Below are positions 26,953 through 33,496 of a DNA stretch of 40,129 nucleotides, one piece after another; the stretch's first letter is position 1, and each line of letters opens with the position of its first letter. The DNA is from Candidatus Woesearchaeota archaeon (GTDB taxonomy: Archaea; Nanobdellota; Nanobdellia; Woesearchaeales; UBA119), in NCBI GenBank assembly GCA_030156615.1, contig JASGME010000010.1:1-40129 (forward strand), read 5' to 3'. Position numbers and translations under genes: made by a program. The notes under the pieces are model-generated. The model searched no databases and was not told the DNA's origin. It was given only the letters and a program-made list of their open reading frames with translations.

Positions 26953-27233
26953 ATAAGTTCAGCGAGCCATGGTTTGTCAATTCTCTTTTTATCTTTAAAA
27001 TTTTCTTCTTTTGTATATCTTTTAAATCTGTCTGATGCAATCTCATCTATTAATAATAGACTCGCTAAATCTTCTCTATCTTCTTCTTCAATAGGACGCA
27101 TCTTTGATCCGTTTTCTTCAATATAAATATTAGTTTTATTATCTGCTCTGCCATAAAGGAAAGTTTTGGAGTTGTATTCTCCAATGAAATAGAATTCATC
27201 ACCTTTGTTATTATCCAGATATTCCATTTTCAT
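26937..27233 (-). CDS. 98-aa hypothetical protein
   Basis: The N-terminal half is beta-rich (FYFIGEYNSKTFLYGRADNK) and the C-terminal half helical and acidic, ending KPWLAELIQSLF. The beta pattern fits a small open barrel, but no family is recognised. It could start at ATG 27231-27233 or two codons later. It converges on the FKBP gene with a 16-nt overlap. Confidence 0.6.
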   Translation of the reverse strand: MKMEYLDNNKGDEFYFIGEYNSKTFLYGRADNKTNIYIEENGSKMRPIEEEDREDLASLLLIDEIASDRFKRYTKEENFKDKKRIDKPWLAELIQSLF

Positions 27234-27373
27234 TCCGCTATCTTTCGCTTACTTAAAAACTTTATGCTTCTTGATTATTAGTTTTTTTAATCTTAAGGCG
27301 TATAATCTTTATCTAGAATCATAAATGTTCTGTAATGTCCAGAAGGAAAATTTTTGAGTTTGCCAAGCAGCCC

Positions 27374-28243
27374 CTATCTTGCATACCTTTCACATACATT
27401 CTCTTTATGTATAAATGGTCCAGTACCTCTGTAATCAGGACAAATTGTTGAATCCCTTTTAAATATGGCAAATGCAAGATAGCAACCTTCTTTTCCAGAA
27501 CTTAAATAATAAGAAAGGTCAATATTCTCACAAATCGAAACATCTTCATTTCTTAAAATATCTAATGTTTCTTTACATTCGCGGATTTCCCAATCATCTC
27601 CATAATTACATAGAGCTTCATCATTATTTCTAAAGGCAAAATAATGCATGCATCGTCCTTGGAAAACATCATTTGAAATATTTAAACAAATTTCTGGGTC
27701 AAGATTAGCTGTAGCAAGAAGTCCAAAACACTCATCTCTCTTATGCTCTTCTTCGAATGAGTTACAATCAATATTTATTGTTGTGTTTTCATTTGATTTT
27801 GAAATAAATGCAAGCAGGCATTCCTCTTCAACAAAATTAACGCATTCTGGGGAAGGTTCATCAAAATCAAATTCTGCTAATTCTGCCCATCTCACACATA
27901 TTTCTTCGTTTATTTCTTTGTTCGAACATAAATCCTGATTATCCTGCCTTACTGCTATGCTACTAATACAAGATATCATATAATGTCTATAAAATTGACC
28001 TAAATCCATACATGACCAAGTATTGAAACTTTTGGAGCATTCAGGACCTAGTTTCACAATTTGTTCTGAAATAGACTTACACTCTTCAATAGTATCCGCT
28101 TCATTTAATTCCGCCAATAATCTCTCTCTTTCTTGTTTATGTGTATCCGGATTTTTATTTTTAATAATTAAACTAACAACTAAGATTAGAATTATAATTG
28201 AAGTAATGCTAATGATTCTTTTTTTACTCATGTTGTTATTCAA
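27374..28243 (-). CDS. Exported cysteine-rich repeat protein
   Basis: A membrane anchor or signal segment (about 8-27) is followed by roughly 260 residues with about 20 cysteines. The spacing repeats: short helix pairs of the form CxxxxA...DxxxCxxI appear in NQDLCSNKEINEEICVRWAE, ANLDPEICLN...GRCMHYFAF, NNDEALCNYGDDWEIRECKE and KEGCYLAFAIFKRDSTIC. Each module could form a two-helix, disulfide-linked repeat, producing a rod or solenoid outside the membrane. Function unknown; a surface-adhesion or binding scaffold is a guess. Confidence 0.7.
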   Translation of the reverse strand: MNNNMSKKRIISITSIIILILVVSLIIKNKNPDTHKQERERLLAELNEADTIEECKSISEQIVKLGPECSKSFNTWSCMDLGQFYRHYMISCISSIAVRQDNQDLCSNKEINEEICVRWAELAEFDFDEPSPECVNFVEEECLLAFISKSNENTTINIDCNSFEEEHKRDECFGLLATANLDPEICLNISNDVFQGRCMHYFAFRNNDEALCNYGDDWEIRECKETLDILRNEDVSICENIDLSYYLSSGKEGCYLAFAIFKRDSTICPDYRGTGPFIHKENVCERYAR

Positions 28244-28424
28244 TATTTTGAGTTATATAAATTTATCTACAAATCTGCTATTGAGTTATCTTCCTCTTAT
28301 TATCTGTATGCAGGATAAAAGGAAAATTAAAGTATACTGGCTGCCCTGAGTAATTATTGTATGGCAAATGAATGTAAAGAGGCCCGCGAACTCGATTCTT
28401 TTTTAAAATATTAAGAACGCTTTT

Positions 28425-28451
28425 TAGAAACCTTTATAAATTAGTTTCCTA
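28425..28451 (+). promoter_or_regulatory. Promoter inside an inverted repeat
   Basis: The TATA box TTATAAAT (28434-28441) is flanked by arms TAGAAAC (28425-28431) and GTTTCCTA (28444-28451), imperfectly symmetrical with one extra base. A repressor bound to both arms would cover the TATA box. The gene downstream starts at 28473. Confidence 0.4.
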
Positions 28452-28472
28452 AAAGAATAAATGGAGGTTAAA

Positions 28473-29165
28473 ATGTCCGCTGATCAAATCAAAGAGAAGA
28501 AAGATTTGGAGCCTGATTCTGAGGAAACTGATTATGTCATAATCTCAAGAGAAGAACTGGATACCTTGAAAAAAGAGATAGAGAAATTAAAGAAGAGCTA
28601 CAAAGGTTATGCTCCTGTAACTATTGAAGAGCTAAACGATTCAATACTTAATTTAAATCATTCAATTCATATGCTCTTAGAGCTATTTGAAGGCGCTGCG
28701 AAAGAGTTTAAGGAAAGGCATGAAACAAATGAAGATGACAGCACGGATAGAATAGTTTCAAGACTTGAAGCATTAATAGATCAGAATAAGGCAATAGCCA
28801 AAGGAATCCTTTATTTAGTTAAATCAGATAAAGAGGAAAAGGATAGATTAGAGAAGCAAAGAGAGGAACAAAGGAAGCTTAGAGAAGCCTTAATGAGGAA
28901 TGAAAGGCCTAAGAGCTTCACTCAAAGTAATCCTGCTTTCACACCAAAAGAAAATCCAATTCAGAATCCTTTCCCGGAGCAGTCATCAGGAAATCCCCAG
29001 TTTAATGCTCAGAAGAGAACTCCTCCATCTTTTTTAAATGATTTAGAAGAGTTTGATGAATTACAAAAACAAGATACAAATCCAGCTGTAAACTCTTCTG
29101 ATGAAGAAAAAGATGAGCATAAAGGAAGGTTTCCTTTTCACCTTAATATGCCGCCAAAGAAGTAG
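28473..29165 (+). CDS. Coiled-coil protein of unknown function
   Basis: A 230-aa protein. The N-terminal half has heptads (ISREELDTLKKEIEKLKKS, then LNDSILNLNHSIHMLLELFEG). A charged helix (EKDRLEKQREEQRKLREAL) leads to a disordered Pro/Asn/Gln-rich tail ending HLNMPPKK. The start is the second ATG: GGAGGT lies within the first 12 bases of the longer frame and is correctly spaced for it. The gene at 29174 follows 8 nt later. No family recognised. Confidence 0.65.
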   Translation: MSADQIKEKKDLEPDSEETDYVIISREELDTLKKEIEKLKKSYKGYAPVTIEELNDSILNLNHSIHMLLELFEGAAKEFKERHETNEDDSTDRIVSRLEALIDQNKAIAKGILYLVKSDKEEKDRLEKQREEQRKLREALMRNERPKSFTQSNPAFTPKENPIQNPFPEQSSGNPQFNAQKRTPPSFLNDLEEFDELQKQDTNPAVNSSDEEKDEHKGRFPFHLNMPPKK

Positions 29166-29173
29166 TTAACGAA

Positions 29174-29494
29174 ATGTCAGAATCAAAAATTCTCTTGGAC
29201 TTCTTAGAATGTATAGCTCATCAGTACAATGAGCTATCAGAACTTAATATAATTAACCTTGAGTCGAATGTAAAGAAAATCAAACCAAAAACAAAAATTA
29301 CAGTTAGAAATGTAAAATCTTCATCTAAAAAGAGTATAGAATCAAAAAAAGAAGAACTTATTTCAAAGATAGAAAGTTTAGAGAAGAAACTAAACAAAAT
29401 CAAATCAAGCAAAGATTCTGAAAGAATTAAACAGTTAAGGAGAAAGCTCAAAATGCTGAAAAATAAACTCCTGAAATATTATCCTGATAATTAA
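29174..29494 (+). CDS. 106-aa basic coiled-coil protein
   Basis: A short N-terminal helix (ILLDFLECIAHQYNELSELN) is followed by a Lys/Ser-rich stretch and a heptad helix (KKEELISKIESLEKKLNKI, RRKLKMLKNKLLK). It ends near a convergent histone-fold gene. It is probably co-transcribed with the 28473 gene and may oligomerise with it. No family recognised. Confidence 0.6.
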   Translation: MSESKILLDFLECIAHQYNELSELNIINLESNVKKIKPKTKITVRNVKSSSKKSIESKKEELISKIESLEKKLNKIKSSKDSERIKQLRRKLKMLKNKLLKYYPDN

Positions 29495-29513
29495 TCTAGA
29501 TTCTTGCGACTTC

Positions 29514-29684
29514 TTATAGATCCTTTGGCATCAAAGTTTTTCTTCTGTTTGCCTTAGCCCTTAAACAGGCCTTAAGCACAGCCTCTTTTACCAGAAGGTT
29601 CAAAGCCTCCTCAAAATCCTTGCCAATAGCATAGCCCTTAGCCAATTCCCTTACATGACTTTTTACAATATAGTATTTTTCCAT
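29514..29684 (-). CDS. Miniature histone-fold protein
   Basis: A 56-aa protein: EKYYIVKSHVRELAKG, a long middle helix (FEEALNLLVKEAVLKACLRA), then KANRRKTLMPKDL. RKT..P.D(L/I/V) after the long helix is the hallmark of archaeal and bacterial histones and related histone-fold proteins. The chain stops where helix alpha-3 should begin, shorter than HMf-type histones (about 66-69 aa), as in alpha-3-truncated bacterial and archaeal variants. It would dimerise and bind DNA. A palindromic TATTTTAAAATA box lies 27 nt before the ATG, so the mRNA is leaderless. The gene is too short for default gene callers. Confidence 0.75.
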   Translation of the reverse strand: MEKYYIVKSHVRELAKGYAIGKDFEEALNLLVKEAVLKACLRAKANRRKTLMPKDL

Positions 29685-29777
29685 TTTACATTATATGCCT
29701 ATTTCCTATTTTAAAATATTTCCTTTTTAAGAAAGAATGGCAAAGATTAAATAATAAAACCGATAAATCATATAAAA

Positions 29778-30332
29778 ATGGCTGATTCATCATTAGAATC
29801 AAATGATTATGAAGAGAAATGCATCTTCTGTAATATTGCAAAAGGCAATATAAAAGCCAAGAAAATCTATTCAGATGATAAAATTACAGCCTTTTTGGAC
29901 ATAAATCCTGCAAATCCGGGTCATGTTTTAATAATTCCAAATAAGCATGTTTTAATGTTTCCACTATTAGATGATTCTCTCGTTGGTTATATCTTTGCAA
30001 TGGCAAAGAATATCTCGCTTATTATGTTAAAAGTTTTAGACTCAAAAGGAAGCACAATTCTCGTTGGAAACGGAGCAATTGCTGGCCAAAAAGCTCCTCA
30101 TGCACTTCTTCATCTAATCCCAAGGTATCCTGACGATGATATTGGGCTAGTCCCTCCAATAAAGCAAATTGATGATAAAAAAATCAAAGAATTAAGATCC
30201 GCCTTAACAGAAGCTATGAAGAAGTTTTTAGATGAGAAAAATATCATAGAGAAAAAAGAAGAGCAGAATGAAGAAGAAACAGATGATGAATTTGATGCTG
30301 ACAGGGTTTCAAAATTATTTTTAGGGAAGTAA
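29778..30332 (+). CDS. HIT-family protein lacking the middle histidine
   Basis: CIFCNIAKGNIKAKKI is the zinc-linked HIT start, and INPANPGHVLIIPNKH the core. The HIT triad HxHxHxx reads PHALLHLIPR: H108 and H112 remain but the middle (nucleophilic) position is Leu110. Nucleotide-monophosphate transfer by this subunit alone is therefore unlikely. HIT proteins are dimers, and a second HIT gene follows after 1 nt with a different triad change, so the two may form a heterodimer. The C-terminal extension is acidic (EEQNEEETDDEFDAD). Confidence 0.8.
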   Translation: MADSSLESNDYEEKCIFCNIAKGNIKAKKIYSDDKITAFLDINPANPGHVLIIPNKHVLMFPLLDDSLVGYIFAMAKNISLIMLKVLDSKGSTILVGNGAIAGQKAPHALLHLIPRYPDDDIGLVPPIKQIDDKKIKELRSALTEAMKKFLDEKNIIEKKEEQNEEETDDEFDADRVSKLFLGK

Positions 30333-30333
30333 A

Positions 30334-30861
30334 ATGGTTGAATGCGAACTTTGTAAACTGATGCAGAACGATGAAAATCTTGTATACAAAGACGATAAGG
30401 TAGGAGTAATGTTTAACATGGAACCTTCTGCTTTAGGTGAAATGATAGTTGTCCCGTTGAAGCATGAGGTTTTGTTCGAGAATCTAACAGATGAACTAGC
30501 TGCTCATATGGCAGTTATAGCAAATAAGGTTTCTATGGCTCAGGTCGCAGCTCTTCATTGTGAGGGCACGAACCTATTAGTTCAGAGCGGAGAGCAGGCA
30601 GGACAAAGACATGCTCATACTTTTATCAGAGTAATTCCAAGATTTGATGGAGACGGAATTGATTTAAGTTGGAATCCAAAAAAACTGAATGATGAAGAAA
30701 TGTCGGTTATTGAGATTAAGTTGAGGGATGCCTGCCAAAAAATCTTTTTCAAGGCCGAGAAAAAGGCTCCTCAGGAGTTTAAAGTTAGTGAAGAGCATGC
30801 AGATTCAAAAGAATCTGAAAAATATAAATATATGTTAGAACAGTTAAACAGACTTCCTTAA
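30334..30861 (+). CDS. HIT-family protein lacking the third histidine
   Basis: CELCKLMQNDENLVYKDD starts the HIT fold and EPSALGEMIVVPLKHE follows. The triad reads RHAHTFIRVIPR: H93 and H95 (the catalytic middle His) are kept while the third position is Phe97. It complements the upstream protein, which lacks the middle His. The tail is charged and helical. The start overlaps the neighbourhood of the previous stop (1-nt gap), indicating tight co-expression. Confidence 0.8.
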   Translation: MVECELCKLMQNDENLVYKDDKVGVMFNMEPSALGEMIVVPLKHEVLFENLTDELAAHMAVIANKVSMAQVAALHCEGTNLLVQSGEQAGQRHAHTFIRVIPRFDGDGIDLSWNPKKLNDEEMSVIEIKLRDACQKIFFKAEKKAPQEFKVSEEHADSKESEKYKYMLEQLNRLP

Positions 30862-30869
30862 AATCGAAT

Positions 30870-30884
30870 AATTTATAATATATC
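30870..30884 (+). promoter_or_regulatory. Promoter of tRNA-Ser(UGA) locus
   Basis: AATTTATAATATAT lies about 30 nt before the first 105-bp unit. The second tRNA-Ser locus has the near-identical AATTTATTATATA at the same distance from its own first unit (about 38092-38104). No comparable box lies just upstream of either mature tRNA, suggesting that units and tRNA share one transcript. Confidence 0.5.
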
Positions 30885-30909
30885 CTCTTTATCACATTTT
30901 TATATTGTC

Positions 30910-30955
30910 GAGGTCGCATACACAAACTTCCCTTCGGTCGTTTGGTCGCGACCTC
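30910..30955 (+). repeat. 46-nt hairpin repeat, locus 1 copy 1
   Basis: Arms GAGGTCGC (30910-30917) and GCGACCTC (30948-30955) pair perfectly. Inside, CAAAC pairs with GTTTG, and a C(TTCG)G-type tip follows. The copy is preceded by GTC where others have GCC. It is followed by spacer type A (56 nt, TGGATAAGCAAAACTC...). It is unit one of a 105-bp tandem. Confidence 0.9.
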
Positions 30956-31014
30956 TGGATAAGCAAAACTCATAACTATCTATGTTGTTTCGATTAGAAT
31001 TGCTTGAAACTGCC

Positions 31015-31060
31015 GAGGTCGCATACACAAACTTCCCTTCGGTCGTTTGGTCGCGACCTC
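31015..31060 (+). repeat. 46-nt hairpin repeat, locus 1 copy 2
   Basis: Identical to copy 1 and exactly 105 bp further on, with the full GCC prefix, so its first 14 nt (31012-31025) equal the 5' end of the tRNA that follows. Spacer type B (TAGATAAACAGAAGAT...) follows it. Confidence 0.9.
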
Positions 31061-31116
31061 TAGATAAACAGAAGATATTAATATTTACAATATTTTGTTT
31101 TGTTCAGCTAAATATT

Positions 31117-31199
31117 GCCGAGGTCGCATAACTTGGTATTGCGCAGGCCTTGAGAGCCTGTCCCTTTCGGGATTCTGGGTTCAAATCCCAGCCTCGGCG
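31117..31199 (+). tRNA. tRNA-Ser (anticodon UGA)
   Basis: An 83-nt type II tRNA. The acceptor arm GCCGAGG/CCTCGGC is perfect, the anticodon stem CAGGC/GCCTG has loop CTTGAGA, giving anticodon TGA (reads UCA). The long variable arm CCC-TTTC-GGG and the T arm CTGGG-TTCAAAT-CCCAG are typical of serine tRNAs. The discriminator is G; CCA is not encoded. A T-rich stretch follows as terminator. It starts exactly 105 bp after the second repeat unit. Confidence 0.95.
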
Positions 31200-31225
31200 T
31201 TATCTTTTTATCTCAGAATAATTCT

Positions 31226-31630
31226 TTAATCTTTCTCACTCTTTTGGCTGGCTTCAGAATTGTTTACTTCTTCATTTTCTTGATTAATCTCTTTAACCTC
31301 TTCTGTCTCTTCCTTCTTAGGCTTTTCTTCCTTTTTGCTTTCCTTTGTCTTTACTCCAAACAATTCAGCTCTTACCTTCCCTTCATTATCCTTCTTGGCC
31401 ACTACTTTTATATGATGTGGAGGATTTTCACCGCCATTGTGCCATATAGCCATATTGATTGAATTATCAATTATAACATCCTCAGATTTCATATGCTTGG
31501 TTAAGAATTCTCTAACAGCCTTAACGGCCTTTTTGCTTCTCTTATACTTAGGAACCTTAAGGAATTCTCGTCTTAAAGGAATATTATAGATTCGCTCAAG
31601 CTCATTATCTTTTGATTTCTTGTCGGCCAT
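31226..31630 (-). CDS. rpl31e: Ribosomal protein L31e
   Basis: ERIYNIPLRREFLKVPKYKR and KAVREFLTKHMKSEDVIID, then NMAIWHNGGENPPHHIKV, are the L31e core. After residue 90 a 40-residue Lys/Glu tail is added that most L31e proteins lack. AGGTGA precedes the ATG. It is the last gene of the S19e-L39e-L31e operon. Confidence 0.92.
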   Translation of the reverse strand: MADKKSKDNELERIYNIPLRREFLKVPKYKRSKKAVKAVREFLTKHMKSEDVIIDNSINMAIWHNGGENPPHHIKVVAKKDNEGKVRAELFGVKTKESKKEEKPKKEETEEVKEINQENEEVNNSEASQKSEKD

Positions 31631-31644
31631 TTATTTCACCTGTT

Positions 31645-31818
31645 TTAAACCTTAGATTTTGCTCTCTTCCAGCTTCTCTTAATCCTTGTATGCCTTGCCG
31701 GATGCACTCTCCTGCCAGTTCCATATATCTTCATGACTGTCCAGAAAGGAGCCCATTTCGTTCTACTATTTAACTTTGCTAATGTCTTCTTTTTGGATAG
31801 ATGTTTATTCCTTCCCAT
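31645..31818 (-). CDS. rpl39e: Ribosomal protein L39e
   Basis: A 57-aa basic protein: NKHLSKKKTLAKLNSRTKWA, WTVMKIYG and VHPARHTRIKRSWKRAK are the L39e signature. The ATG is chosen after a GAGGACAAA site; the longer frame would run into the upstream gene. It overlaps the end of the 70-aa gene by 14 nt. Confidence 0.93.
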   Translation of the reverse strand: MGRNKHLSKKKTLAKLNSRTKWAPFWTVMKIYGTGRRVHPARHTRIKRSWKRAKSKV

Positions 31819-32017
31819 TTTGTCCTCTTTGGTTTGATTTAGCAATCAAAAGTTCTTTCGTTAGATCTGGCATTAATTCTTCCACTAAATGCTTTTCAAT
31901 CAATTCAGTTTTTCCATCTGATGACTCAATCAATCTGGAAAAAAACTCGTTTGAGTTGTAGTTAAGCATAGAATTTTTAGAATCTAAGATTCTTTTTATG
32001 AGCATATTTGAGTTCAT
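31805..32017 (-). CDS. 70-aa protein in the PDCD5 position
   Basis: Its ATG overlaps the S19e stop (ATGA), so it is translationally coupled. In many archaea the gene between S19e and L39e encodes the DNA-binding PDCD5-like protein. This product is helical (LDSKNSMLNYNSNEFFSRLI, then KHLVEELMPDLTKELLIAK) but shorter and without the conserved ILTPEARERL block I would expect. It may be a reduced PDCD5 or a replacement. Confidence 0.5.
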   Translation of the reverse strand: MNSNMLIKRILDSKNSMLNYNSNEFFSRLIESSDGKTELIEKHLVEELMPDLTKELLIAKSNQRGQNGKE

Positions 32018-32598
32018 TCCTTCTTCACCTCTTTTTTCTTCTTAGAACTCTTAGATGTCTTTTTAACATTTGTTGAATCCTTCTTTGCTTTATCCTTGTT
32101 GTCTTTCTTATCGCTCTTTGTCTCTTTTTTAGTTGTTTTTGGTTTTTCTTCCTTAGGCTTTTTTTCTTTCTTCTCTTTTTCTATCTCTTTTGAAATCTTT
32201 CTCAGAAAATCATGCCCTTTGCGTGTAACTATTCTACCCTTATGAATTCCCTTCTTAGATTGTTCAATTAACCCTTCTTTTTCTAATTGTTGAAGCATCA
32301 TTCTTATATGACTTCCACCACTTTTATAAAACTTTTCAGGAGCATCTCCCCTGTTCTTTCTATTGCCGTAATATCTTCTAAGTTTAGAAACGCCTATTGG
32401 TCCATAAAAATAGATTTTCCTAAGAAGAGAAGCACATCTGACATACCACCAGTCTGGATTGTTTGGAGGTCTTTCGTTGCCTGCACCAGTCTTTACATAT
32501 AAAGCCCATTCCGGAGCTTTTACCGATTCTAATTTTTTTAATTCCTCTGAGCATCTTTTGATGAGCTCTTCTGAATCTGCTGAATAAACAATGTCCAT
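32014..32598 (-). CDS. rps19e: Ribosomal protein S19e with long lysine tail
   Basis: The S19e core runs to about residue 145: APEWALYVKTGAGNERPP, DWWYVRCASLLRKIYFYGP, GVSKLRRYYGNRKNRG and KSGGSHIRMMLQQLEKEGLI. A 50-residue Lys/Thr/Ser tail (PKEEKPKTTKKETKSDKK...) follows, absent from typical S19e. The start has a GAGGGAT site. First gene of the ribosomal operon, behind a structured upstream region. Confidence 0.93.
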   Translation of the reverse strand: MDIVYSADSEELIKRCSEELKKLESVKAPEWALYVKTGAGNERPPNNPDWWYVRCASLLRKIYFYGPIGVSKLRRYYGNRKNRGDAPEKFYKSGGSHIRMMLQQLEKEGLIEQSKKGIHKGRIVTRKGHDFLRKISKEIEKEKKEKKPKEEKPKTTKKETKSDKKDNKDKAKKDSTNVKKTSKSSKKKKEVKKE

Positions 32599-32622
32599 AT
32601 CTATCCCTCAATTATTGATAGG

Positions 32623-32692
32623 TTGCATTTCAACTAATGCAATCCTCCAGAACCTCTAAACCATTTGTGGAGAGCAATAGCCTATTTATAAA
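32623..32692 (-). promoter_or_regulatory. Structured promoter and leader of the S19e operon
   Basis: On the minus strand the TATA box TTTATAAATAGG (32681-32692) is followed by an inverted repeat CTCCA/TGGAG (32668-32672 with 32645-32649) near the expected start at about 32661, then by TTGCAT/ATGCAA (arms 32637-32642 and 32623-32628) in the transcribed leader about 25 nt before the ATG. The second could form an RNA hairpin used for feedback by a ribosomal protein. Confidence 0.45.
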
Positions 32693-32754
32693 TCTTACTG
32701 TTATTTTTTAATTATATTTTAGATAAGTAATACAGAAATCTTAATAACGATTTT

Positions 32755-33339
32755 CTAATTATAATGAACACTAGAATACTTTTTTATCTCTTCTTCAAGG
32801 CTGGCTATCCTTGAAGAATCCTTAATTCCTTTGTCTTTAAGATATGCCACTTCTTTAGATAAAGCTTCTACCAGCGTTTCTATGCATTCTTTTGTTGGTT
32901 TCAATCCTTTATAGAACCTTGAATTAACTTCCAAATCTTTAATTTCACCCTCTAGAACAGCAGTAGCATAAGGAAAATCACCCTTTTCTATTGCTTCTCT
33001 TGAATTTTTTACTTTGAGATCCATATTTTCTTTTTTATACTTTGTAGATACTTCAAGAGCATCATGATATAATTGATTAATCTCCTCAGGAACTTCTAAA
33101 CCATTTTGCTTCATATCTTCTATCGCTGAGTATAACTTCTTTGATATATCGTTAAATGCTGAAAGACCACCTATCTCCTTAAACGCATCAATCTTTACCC
33201 TTTCCATTTCATTAATTCTCTCATTGATATAATCTAAAGAATCTTTAATTCTCTCATCATTGTATAACTCTTTAATACTTTTAACTTGTTCTTTAAAGCG
33301 ATATGCATCGTCTTCTTTATTCTTATACTCTTCAGCCAT
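32755..33339 (-). CDS. Helical protein, paralogue of the 35436-36616 pair (copy 1)
   Basis: A 194-aa all-helical protein. The ending EKGDFPYATAVLEGEIKDLEVNS followed by RFYKGLKPTKECIETLVEAL matches the same position in the genes at 35436 and 36029 (KEFDKAINLLYDDIRELKSN, IGNIDHAIDLLNSDISELRDN). The upstream VPEEINQLYHDA also aligns with IPKGIVELYNEN. The ATG is preceded by GTGATTAAA. A repeat-like helical hairpin fold (TPR-like) is plausible. Function unknown. Confidence 0.65.
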   Translation of the reverse strand: MAEEYKNKEDDAYRFKEQVKSIKELYNDERIKDSLDYINERINEMERVKIDAFKEIGGLSAFNDISKKLYSAIEDMKQNGLEVPEEINQLYHDALEVSTKYKKENMDLKVKNSREAIEKGDFPYATAVLEGEIKDLEVNSRFYKGLKPTKECIETLVEALSKEVAYLKDKGIKDSSRIASLEEEIKKYSSVHYN

Positions 33340-33496
33340 TTTAATCACATCTTAAAAAGCAGGATTCTAATATTTTTAAGTTCTTCTATGAAACTGTCTG
33401 GAAAAGATAAAATAGAATAAATCAATTCTCTTATTAACTTCAATGGATATGGGAATTATAGCAAAGAATAAATACAAATATTATTTTAAATACAAC

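Noticed and set aside
28361-28414. 17-codon frame MANECKEARELDSFLKY
   Set aside because: No Shine-Dalgarno site, only a weak TATA-like sequence, and no family; kept only as a note.
30910-31060. CRISPR-like array
   Set aside because: Only two repeats per locus, spacers of 56 nt are shared between loci, and repeats end in a tRNA; no cas genes are present.
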